5,185 nt of DNA from assembly GCA_964487255.1 (NCBI GenBank), contig CAZAQV010000079.1, forward strand, positions 1-5,185, given 5' to 3'. The DNA comes from CAZAQV01 sp964487255 (GTDB lineage Bacteria > Myxococcota_A > Polyangia > Polyangiales > CAZAQV01). This document shows, piece after piece, positions 1-5,185 of the stretch (positions are counted from its first letter, which is position 1; each line of letters opens with the position of its first letter). Made by a program: the position numbers and the translations under genes. The notes beneath the pieces were generated by a model. That model searched no databases and was not told where the DNA came from. It saw only the letters and a list, made by a program, of their open reading frames with translations.

Positions 1-30
1 CCTGCCGGCCTAAGACCCAAGGCCACCTAA
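1..30 (-). other. Start of the next integron cassette (partial, runs off the left edge)
   Basis: In array direction this is the first 30 bases after the cut point of the core site GTTAGGT (minus strand, 31 to 25). The segment belongs to the cassette following the DUF429-like one. No start codon with a convincing ribosome site is visible, so its gene must begin beyond the window. Its first bases differ from those of the other two cassettes (TTAGGTGGCC instead of TTAGAG). By the usual cassette rule, its own attC should therefore begin with an inverse core site reading ACCTAAC. Confidence 0.6.
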
Positions 31-187
31 CGGCTCGCGCTTCGGGTGCGCGAGCTAGGCGGTTCCCAGGCTCGAGACACCCCGGTCACCATAGCGCCTA
101 GCCTACCGTCACCGCGAGTCCACGGGTGCACAAGCGATTGTTCTCCTTCCGATCCGCCTCCCGCGCAGCCGCAAGCGCTAGTTAGAG
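25..187 (-). repeat. attC: attC recombination site of cassette B (complete, 163 bp)
   Basis: On the minus strand the site runs from the inverse core CTCTAAC (187-181) to the core GTTAGGT (31-25), which fits GTTRRRY exactly. The inner arms pair: GCGCTTCGG...TGCGCG at 35-51 matches the region just left of 178, with one extra base on the inverse-core side and one mismatch. An extra base in the left-hand inner arm is a known attC property, and its side supports the minus-strand reading of the array. The interior is long and imperfectly palindromic, and is shared with the other two copies. The gene's TAA stop lies inside the inverse core. What is seen: cores, arms, repeat copies. What is inferred: that the site is active. 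Confidence 0.9.
32..55 (-). repeat. Local 8-bp hairpin in the core-site arm of the left attC
   Basis: GCTCGCGC (33-40) and GCGCGAGC (48-55) pair perfectly around a 7-nt loop. It is the counterpart of the hairpins at 1204-1229 and 5072-5097, one base pair shorter because one G is missing in the loop/stem junction. The stem is kept in all three copies although the sequence directly beyond it differs. Confidence 0.65.
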
Positions 188-1144
188 CGACGGTCTCTGT
201 ATCCGGTCGACGAGCATCGGGATGAATCGGTCCCGCCATGCCTCATGGGAGACGAAGCCAGAGGACATCCCTCCAACATCGAATCGAGGCACATGCGTCA
301 TCTCCTCGACCCCCAAGGGCACACCGACTACCCGTTCGAATTCCCTGAGTAGCAGTTCCGCCAACTGCGCCTTGGTGGATGGCATCGGGGTGGCCTGATG
401 CGTCTTTTCCAGCTCTGCCCACATCGGCACGTCACCCCGCAATCCCCACTGGAGCGGCTTCTTCGCAAAGAGGTCACCAACGAACCGCATGAGATTGGGT
501 GCAGGCCTGATTACGACGGCAGATTCCTCAAGCACCGACTCGTCACCGGTCCAACCGCTCCGCAATAGCGCGGCACCGACCAAGGAAAAAGCTTCTGACA
601 CAGTCACCGCATTGGCAGCCGCAATGTCAGGTAATGCCAAGCGGAATGCACGATTGGCGATAACCGCATCCTGGGCGTGGCTATTCTCAACGCCCTCAGC
701 CTTGGCGCTGCCGGTCACGAACGCTTCCCAGACGAAGAGCGCAGCGCCCGAAGACTCTCGAAATGCCTCCCACCCCAGATAGGCTGGGACTGGGGAAGTC
801 AGACGTGCCCGGATATCTCGCAGGACCCACGGCACCTGCACCAAGCCAGTAGCAAGCGCACCCGCTCCCGCTCCAGCCGACCAAGATCGGTTCCCTTCGC
901 CCTCCCGTGCCTTCCCGAGCGTGGAAGGATCGGATCTCAGGGGCACTGTTAAGGGACACTCAAAGCCTAAGGCGACCTTACGGCCTTGAGCCAAGTGCGA
1001 GGCCACCGCCTCTGCCAGCTCCTCCATCCTCTCGGACGTGTGGTCAGGGTATCCGACTGGATCTACCTCAGCCCATCCGAAGCGCCCTTGAGCGACGGAG
1101 CCAACATCCGCACAAAGAACTGCCAACTCATGGCCCGATTCCAA
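182..1144 (-). CDS. Predicted RNase H-fold (DUF429-like) protein with a C-terminal WGLRGD/GGMSSG domain
   Basis: The product is about 320 residues, counted from the TTG at 1144. Residues 7-210 resemble the DUF429 / predicted RNase H-like nuclease group. A first strand AVLCADVGS carries D13. It is followed by ALGFECPL (E62), the glycine/alanine-rich WSAGAGAGALATG (88-100), WEAFVTGSAK (E140) and SHAQDA (D159). D13, E62 and D159, perhaps with E140, are candidate metal-binding acids. Residues 221-320 form a second region with WGLRGD (233-238) and GGMSSGFVS (291-299), whose function I do not know. There is no signal peptide or membrane segment, so it is probably cytosolic. An in-frame GTG at 1183 would add 13 residues, with TAG directly before it. 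I prefer TTG because AGGAGG sits 5 nt upstream and strand 1 begins soon after. The TAA stop falls inside the attC inverse core, so the last residues (PSL) are encoded by recombination-site DNA. The fold is inferred from motif pattern only; substrate and nuclease activity are unknown. Confidence 0.8.
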   Translation of the reverse strand: MESGHELAVLCADVGSVAQGRFGWAEVDPVGYPDHTSERMEELAEAVASHLAQGRKVALGFECPLTVPLRSDPSTLGKAREGEGNRSWSAGAGAGALATGLVQVPWVLRDIRARLTSPVPAYLGWEAFRESSGAALFVWEAFVTGSAKAEGVENSHAQDAVIANRAFRLALPDIAAANAVTVSEAFSLVGAALLRSGWTGDESVLEESAVVIRPAPNLMRFVGDLFAKKPLQWGLRGDVPMWAELEKTHQATPMPSTKAQLAELLLREFERVVGVPLGVEEMTHVPRFDVGGMSSGFVSHEAWRDRFIPMLVDRIQRPSL

Positions 1145-1148
1145 GCGT

Positions 1149-1156
1149 CCCTCCTG
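1149..1156 (-). promoter_or_regulatory. Strong Shine-Dalgarno sequence deciding the TTG start
   Basis: The minus strand reads CAGGAGGG, with AGGAGG ending 5 nt before the TTG at 1144. The upstream GTG at 1183 has only a weak purine run that overlaps it (ATAGGTGG). A near-perfect ribosome site at good spacing favours TTG, although TTG is a less common start codon. Confidence 0.6.
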
Positions 1157-1196
1157 AAGCTCCGAAAACCAACCGAGGACCACCTATCTGACGTCG

Positions 1197-1361
1197 CTCT
1201 AACGGCTCGCGCTTCGGGTGGCGCGAGCCTCTTGGTTGAGGGGCTCGAGACACCTAGGTCAGGATAGCGACTAGCCTACCGTCACCGCGAGGCCACGGGA
1301 GCGGAAGTGGTGGTTCTCCTTACCTACCGGCGTCCCGCGCACCCGCAAGCGCTAGTTAGAG
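1197..1361 (-). repeat. attC: attC recombination site of cassette A (complete, 165 bp)
   Basis: On the minus strand it runs from inverse core CTCTAAC (1361-1355) to core GTTAGAG (1203-1197). The core breaks the GTTRRRY consensus only at its last base. The inner arms GCGCTTCGGGTG (1209-1220) and 1340-1352 pair over 12 bp with a single unpaired base at 1346, on the inverse-core side as expected for attC in this orientation. The unpaired spacers between outer and inner boxes are 2 nt on one side and 5 nt on the other. Compared with the right-hand copy, about 13 of 121 shared positions differ (counted by eye), with no gaps. The stop codon of the 1227-residue gene is in the inverse core. Confidence 0.93.
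1204..1229 (-). repeat. Local 9-bp hairpin in the core-site arm of the middle attC
   Basis: GGCTCGCGC (1204-1212) and GCGCGAGCC (1221-1229) are perfect inverted repeats around an 8-nt loop. They lie immediately inside the core site. The hairpin uses the same GCGC arm that must pair with 1340-1352 in the folded attC, so the two structures exclude each other. No T-run follows on the minus strand, so it is not a classical intrinsic terminator. Equivalent hairpins occur in both other attC copies. Confidence 0.7.
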
Positions 1362-4300
1362 TGCATCTCCTCCCCGTGACGCTCGGAAGTCCTTGATGGC
1401 TCGCCGGGCTTCTGCGAAGTCCAGGGGTAGCAGGCGGAGTGCCAGGCGCAACGCATCCTCGAATTGATCCAATGCTCCTAGATCTGGTGCGCCACGAGTA
1501 AGCCGTTCCGCTAGCAATAGCACTATGCCTCTGATGTGGCCGCCCCCGAGTGGGCTGGTAGCCAGACGCCTAACCGTTCCCGCAGCGACCGGCACCGCCG
1601 AATCGGTCGAAGCACGGCCAACCGCGAGATTATCTAGGACGGCGATCGTGTTCGGGGTGGTCTCGAACCCTTCCGCCCGAAGAACCTCGTACACTAAGTC
1701 AGCGGACACGCTGACATGTTCGTGGCCCATTCTGAGTAGTCGGACGGCCACGGAGGCGTATTCCTCCCATGTGATCCGCTGCTGGGCGAGTTGTGCGGCG
1801 AAGAAGGCATCGGTGGAGAAGCTCTGTCCGCCCCGTCCGTAAGCAAGACCCCGAAGGCCAAGGTCATCTGCGTAGAGGTCCGCCTCCGCACCAGCGAGGA
1901 GGTACGCGTCACTAGACGATTGACCGAGTGCCTCAGCAAGCTTCCGATTGTCTGCGGCAAGAGCCTCCAGCGGCCTGGGTACTGCCTCCGCTCGTGTCCC
2001 AAGAAAATCCACAATCTGCTGAAGACTATGGAGTTCCACCTCAAGTTCCTCAGCAGAGATTTCAACCAACATCATGCCCGCCTCGTCGCCGGCCATGATG
2101 GACCGGCCCCCTCCAGCGATATCTCTCTGGACCTCCTCGAGCTCAGTTCTGAGCTCGAATAGTAGGGACCTCGGGAAGCGGAGGGGCCGCCCGGTCGCAG
2201 CCAGCGCTTCCAGGCAACCGATGTCTTCTAGAACCCGGAGGGCGGAGATGGTAACAACGACCGGCCGGTCACTGGCTGCCGCCGCTCGGGACCGCGCCCT
2301 TCCTTCAGGATCCCCGAATTCGGTCCACATGCGCCGTTCAGGTGCCGAAAGGAGCCCGCCAACGACCTTCCACAATGAGTGGCCGAGGAGGCTGGCCAAG
2401 AATCCGATCGGTATATGCGACTCCTCGTACAGACGAAAGGCCGACTGCCGACCGGCGCGTTGACTGTGGAGTGCAGCTAACACCGGCGCCATGAACGCGG
2501 GTGATCCCGGTTCACCAACATCGAACGCCTGGATTCGACCATCTGTGGGGTGCCGCGTTCCGAAATGCGACATCACTTCTTGGAAGAGGCTTGTTACCAG
2601 TGGCTTTAGTTCAGTCACGCGGTAACGACGTTCGCCGGGCTGACCCTCTAAGAACACAATGGGATCGCCAACGGACGCGCCGGTCAGCAGGGCGGCTACT
2701 TCGTCCTGCTCATCGATCTCAGTGATTGGCCCACGTTGGGGCTCGTCAGAGACGATCCGGTAGGAGACCGTCTCGTCCGTGTCCTCAGCCACGAGCACGA
2801 TTTCCGTATCGACACCTGCCACGTCCGGCGCCGTCTCTGCGTCGCCCCACCGGACGCAGGTCGCTATGAACGCCCTCTGGATCTCGGCATCGTCAGGTGC
2901 TAATCGGATCGCCCGCTTGGCGAACTCCAGGAACCGGTCCTTCTCACCGGCCAACTGCCGTATCTCGGCAATGCGGATTGCGTCAACAGCGCTAAGGTCT
3001 GCCGGGTCCAGCGGCTCAATGTACTCGAACGCAGCCTGGGGCTGTCCGCTCCGGAGCAGGGCAGCGCCGAGGCGAATCCTCGCCTCAGCGTCCTCCGGCC
3101 GTAGCCGAAGCAACTCCTCAAGATGTTCTATAGCAGTCGGCAGGTCGTCGCGATTTAGGGCTACCACGGCCGCCGCGTCCAACGACCAGTCTGTTAGGCG
3201 CCCTTCGCGGCCCAAGGTCTGGAGCAGGTGATCCAGGTCCTCCCACATCTCGAGATGGTAGAGGCTCCGTGCGAGTACTTCCGCTAAGCGATCCGACCGA
3301 ACGACCCTCGACCAGAGCGGCATCAACACGGCTGCCACTTCATGGTGCAACTCGAGCCTTGCGAGAGCCTGGCCGTACTCGGCCGTGACATCCTCGCCCA
3401 CTTCGTCCTCAGCGACGGCAATTGCAGCAAGATATGCTTCTCTCGCCGCCTCCTCATCGCCACGGAGAACCGCTAACCTTCCGCGCATAGTCTGTGCCAC
3501 CGCTTCCAAGCCCTGCGGAGCCTGGAGGTCCGCGAGGGCACGAGCTGCCAACGCGGTGGCCTCAAGGGCAATGCAGGACTCGGCGATATCCAGCCGCTCC
3601 TCAGGAGGCATACTCCCGAACTCAATGCCGTCAAGAAGGTCTGCGACTCCTTCTCTGTCATCACGAGCTGCCGCCACTCGCACACGAATCGCCCGCCGCG
3701 ATGGCGGCTCGGCCTCCCCGCCGGGAAGCTCATCGAGGATGAACTCTGCGCGGGACAGGTCGCCGAGGAAGTAGTAAGCACGCGCAACCGACTCCTGAAC
3801 ACTCTCATCGTCAGATAGGTGAGTGGCCCGGCGCAGGTCTTCGACGACATCACGACCGAGGCCGATCCCGGAAGCCACGCGGAGCATGCGGGCGCGAACC
3901 TCAAGAGCCGGGAAGTCGGTGTTTTCCAGGCCGTCCACGGCCTCCGTAGCCAGCCGATAGGTGTCTTCGTCCTCTTGACCGGTCTCGTGTGCGGTGCCCT
4001 TCGCCGCTTGGATCACCTCTCCAAGCAGCACGAGCGTCTGGGGGTCTCGCTCCCCCACCTCCAGCGCCGCCTTGAACCGGTCACGAGCCTCAAGAACGTG
4101 TCCCGCCCTACCTGCCCGGACGCCAAGCGCCAGTTGGATCATGGCCCTTTCCAGAAGATCCGCGGGCGGCTCGGGGCTTGGTTCCGATATGGGCGTCGAT
4201 TGGAGGAGTGCTACCCACGCTGACTCGTTGGTTTCGTCCGCCTTGACCGCTTCCTGTGCGAATGCGTGAGCCCGGTCCCATTGGCTCCTCATGATCTCGA

Positions 4301-5039
4301 TTTGAGCCAGGTTCGTGAGCGCGAGACAATCACCCGCGATGTAGTCAAGGGCCCTGCGAGTGTACTCCTCACCTTCATCTAACTGCTGCAGCTGGATAAG
4401 GGCGGATCCTACGTTCAGGTTTAGCCGATACCGGACGCGTGCTTCGACTTCAACGCCCTCGAGGTCCTTGGCGATCTGCCGATAGACCTCTAGAGCCGCT
4501 TGGTGCTTTCCCCCGATCTGAAGAGCCCGACCTTCGTTCAGCCTCCGATGCCACTCATCCGCCTCACCGGATCCAGCCGATGCGGGTTCAGCCAATCGCC
4601 AGCGTTCTGCATTTGTTGAGGCCGCGACTCTGGAGAACATGAATTCGACCCGTTCTACGAGTCGATTCTCCAGTCCATGTAAGCCCTCGTCGTCGGCGAT
4701 GGCACGCTGAAGCTCGTCCACAAAGGTCAGGATAGTCCGACGGGCAGCCTCAGGAGTTAAGCCGTCGATCTCAGAGTGAGCGACGAAGGCAGCAACCACC
4801 TGCTCGCTCAATTCAGGCCTTACTCCGGATCGCTTTGCCTCGATTATGAATGCCTGTACATCCGGGTCGTTCATCCAAGCATGAATCGTGTCCCGGACGG
4901 CATGACCGTGAAGCCCCATTTGGCGGGCAGTCGCCTCAACAGCGGCCTCGATTGGATAGCCTTGGCCTAACCGCTTCACCAGCCAGGAGAAGGGGGGAAG
5001 CAGACGCGCGATGGCCAACATGATCTGTTCCACGGCCAT
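1356..5039 (-). CDS. Giant TPR-GreAB-C-PIN protein (predicted conflict/defence nuclease)
   Basis: The 1227-residue product has four regions. Residues 1-140 are a helical region with no assigned family. Residues 163-735 are TPR-like helical repeats, clearest at about 165-270, 296-330, 411-440, 512-545 and 617-716. Residues 746-812 resemble the GreA/GreB C-terminal domain (YRIV, then ALLTGASVGDPIVF, then GERRYRVTEL). Residues 925-1110 are PIN-like after a linker with YEESHIPIGFLASLLG: VVVTISALRVL (926-936), PRSLLFEL (E962), SSSDAYLLA (D1044), LYADDLGLRGLA (D1058/D1059) and FSTDAFF. A helical tail follows. Known: GreA/B C-domains bind the rim of the RNA polymerase secondary channel, PIN domains are usually metal-dependent RNases, and this domain order is a described architecture of bacterial conflict systems. 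Inferred: TPRs sense or scaffold, the Gre part docks on polymerase, and PIN cuts RNA. The first PIN acid is Thr930 here, so activity is uncertain. A TAG in the core site prevents extension beyond the ATG, whose ribosome site is weak (GAG, 7 nt upstream). The TAA stop lies in the attC inverse core. Confidence 0.9.
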   Translation of the reverse strand: MAVEQIMLAIARLLPPFSWLVKRLGQGYPIEAAVEATARQMGLHGHAVRDTIHAWMNDPDVQAFIIEAKRSGVRPELSEQVVAAFVAHSEIDGLTPEAARRTILTFVDELQRAIADDEGLHGLENRLVERVEFMFSRVAASTNAERWRLAEPASAGSGEADEWHRRLNEGRALQIGGKHQAALEVYRQIAKDLEGVEVEARVRYRLNLNVGSALIQLQQLDEGEEYTRRALDYIAGDCLALTNLAQIEIMRSQWDRAHAFAQEAVKADETNESAWVALLQSTPISEPSPEPPADLLERAMIQLALGVRAGRAGHVLEARDRFKAALEVGERDPQTLVLLGEVIQAAKGTAHETGQEDEDTYRLATEAVDGLENTDFPALEVRARMLRVASGIGLGRDVVEDLRRATHLSDDESVQESVARAYYFLGDLSRAEFILDELPGGEAEPPSRRAIRVRVAAARDDREGVADLLDGIEFGSMPPEERLDIAESCIALEATALAARALADLQAPQGLEAVAQTMRGRLAVLRGDEEAAREAYLAAIAVAEDEVGEDVTAEYGQALARLELHHEVAAVLMPLWSRVVRSDRLAEVLARSLYHLEMWEDLDHLLQTLGREGRLTDWSLDAAAVVALNRDDLPTAIEHLEELLRLRPEDAEARIRLGAALLRSGQPQAAFEYIEPLDPADLSAVDAIRIAEIRQLAGEKDRFLEFAKRAIRLAPDDAEIQRAFIATCVRWGDAETAPDVAGVDTEIVLVAEDTDETVSYRIVSDEPQRGPITEIDEQDEVAALLTGASVGDPIVFLEGQPGERRYRVTELKPLVTSLFQEVMSHFGTRHPTDGRIQAFDVGEPGSPAFMAPVLAALHSQRAGRQSAFRLYEESHIPIGFLASLLGHSLWKVVGGLLSAPERRMWTEFGDPEGRARSRAAAASDRPVVVTISALRVLEDIGCLEALAATGRPLRFPRSLLFELRTELEEVQRDIAGGGRSIMAGDEAGMMLVEISAEELEVELHSLQQIVDFLGTRAEAVPRPLEALAADNRKLAEALGQSSSDAYLLAGAEADLYADDLGLRGLAYGRGGQSFSTDAFFAAQLAQQRITWEEYASVAVRLLRMGHEHVSVSADLVYEVLRAEGFETTPNTIAVLDNLAVGRASTDSAVPVAAGTVRRLATSPLGGGHIRGIVLLLAERLTRGAPDLGALDQFEDALRLALRLLPLDFAEARRAIKDFRASRGGDAL

Positions 5040-5064
5040 GGCGTAACTCGCAGTTGGAGATGCA

Positions 5065-5185
5065 CTCTAACGGCTCGCGCTTCGGGTGGCGCGAGCCTTC
5101 TGGTCGGAGGGCTCGAGACACCCCGGTCAGGATAGCGCCTAGCCTACCGTCACCGCGAGTCCACGGGGGCGGAGGCGGTCGTTCT
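5065..5185 (-). repeat. attC: attC recombination site of the preceding cassette (partial, core-site side)
   Basis: This third attC copy has core GTTAGAG on the minus strand (5071-5065), the GCGCTTCGGGTG inner arm and the conserved interior. It is cut by the window edge with about 40 bp missing, including the inverse core. It aligns without gaps to 1197-1317, with roughly 13 differences counted by eye. It shows that another cassette lies upstream in array direction. It is also the DNA directly ahead of the 1227-residue gene, so any promoter for that gene must be here or farther upstream; I saw none. Confidence 0.9.
5072..5097 (-). repeat. Local 9-bp hairpin in the core-site arm of the right attC
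   Basis: GGCTCGCGC (5072-5080) and GCGCGAGCC (5089-5097) pair perfectly around an 8-nt loop. The hairpin lies about 33 nt upstream of the ATG of the 1227-residue gene. In a read-through transcript it would therefore form in the leader of that gene. It is identical in sequence to the copy at 1204-1229. Confidence 0.7.

Larger units (their letters stand above)
31..1202 (-). mobile_element. Integron gene cassette B (DUF429-like gene plus attC), complete
   Basis: The cassette is bounded by the G/TT cut points of two core sites, at 1203/1202 and 31/30, giving 1172 bp. It holds one gene and its downstream attC with almost no spare DNA, the standard cassette layout. The first 12 bases of the element (counting the core G; minus strand 1203-1192) are the exact reverse complement of the bases at its attC inverse-core end (181-192). 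On circularisation these would form a continuous outer stem. The gene lies in array orientation. Its leader of about 58 nt before the preferred TTG start shows no clear promoter. Confidence 0.88.
1203..5070 (-). mobile_element. Integron gene cassette A (giant TPR-GreAB-C-PIN gene plus attC), complete
   Basis: Bounded by the core-site cut points at 5071/5070 and 1204/1203, this unit is 3868 bp, several times the usual cassette length of roughly 0.5-1.5 kb. It contains one uninterrupted gene and one attC. The leader between core site and ATG is only about 25-31 nt and leaves no room for a promoter inside the cassette. The first 16 bases counted from the core G (minus strand 5071-5056) are the exact reverse complement of the attC inverse-core end (1355-1370). 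This links the two ends as those of one circularising element and argues that the whole 3.87 kb moves as a single cassette. Confidence 0.88.

Noticed and set aside
25..187. The three repeats as CRISPR, REP elements or transposon ends
   Set aside because: The spacing is irregular (1.2 and 3.9 kb) with whole genes between, and there is no transposase or target duplication. The GTTRRRY/RYYYAAC ends, paired inner arms with one extra base, and end complementarity fit attC.
1145..1183. GTG at 1183 as start of the DUF429-like gene
   Set aside because: It is possible, since a TAG directly precedes it and it gives the longest frame. However, its ribosome site is weak, while AGGAGG stands 5 nt before the TTG at 1144, and the extra 13 residues add nothing to the fold.
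1204..1229. Hairpin as an intrinsic transcription terminator
   Set aside because: The stem is strong but no T-run follows on either strand. It is part of the attC arm in all three copies, so attC structure is the simpler explanation.
1352..1366. A four-codon reading frame ATG CAC TCT AAC TAG at the end of cassette A with a purine-rich stretch before it
   Set aside because: It overlaps the end of the main gene and the inverse core, is too short to be meaningful, and is explained by the fixed attC sequence.
2779..3231. Plus-strand open frame of 150 codons, and similar ones at 3385-3774, 1791-2162 and 489-782
   Set aside because: They lie wholly opposite the two long minus-strand genes. Their products are low-complexity (Ser/Arg/Ala-rich), show no recognisable domains, and are what GC-rich antisense frames give by chance.
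5065..5185. A promoter for the giant gene inside the right attC
   Set aside because: The best pair seen (TGACGG and TATCCT on the minus strand) has only 12 nt between the boxes, too short for a normal promoter.

Overview
The window is a stretch of an integron gene-cassette array read on the minus strand. Three copies of a long attC recombination site (25-187, 1197-1361 and 5065 to the right edge) delimit two complete cassettes, each holding one minus-strand gene. A few bases of the next cassette lie at the left edge, and the end of the previous cassette's attC lies at the right edge. No integrase, attI site, transposase, tRNA, rRNA or CRISPR array is visible. The DNA is GC-rich. The three attC sites are closely alike even in their interiors, as in sedentary chromosomal integrons (Vibrio-type arrays) rather than mixed mobile integrons. 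I cannot name the host beyond a GC-rich bacterium.

Layout in array (minus) direction. The partial attC at 5185-5065 ends one cassette. Cassette A (5070 to 1203, about 3.87 kb) is very large for an integron cassette. It carries one 1227-residue gene: an N-terminal helical region, about 570 residues of TPR-like repeats, a GreA/GreB C-terminal-like domain and a C-terminal PIN nuclease-like domain. This matches the TPR-GreAB-C-PIN architecture known from computational work on bacterial conflict systems. Cassette B (1202 to 31, about 1.17 kb) carries a gene of about 320 residues that looks like an RNase H-fold (DUF429-like) protein joined to a C-terminal domain with WGLRGD and GGMSSG motifs. A third cassette starts at position 30 and runs off the left edge.

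Both genes start shortly after the core site, and both stop codons (TAA) lie inside the inverse core site of their own attC. Neither cassette has an obvious promoter, so expression probably comes from upstream. Both products look like nucleic-acid enzymes or effectors, which fits the accepted role of integron cassettes as stores of accessory and defence genes. That the two genes work together is not shown; adjacent cassettes are usually independent units.

The most unusual points are the size and architecture of the cassette A protein, the loss of the expected first PIN aspartate, the 12- and 16-nt complementarity between the two ends of each cassette (far beyond the 7-nt core), and a strong local hairpin next to every core site that would compete with folding of the full attC.
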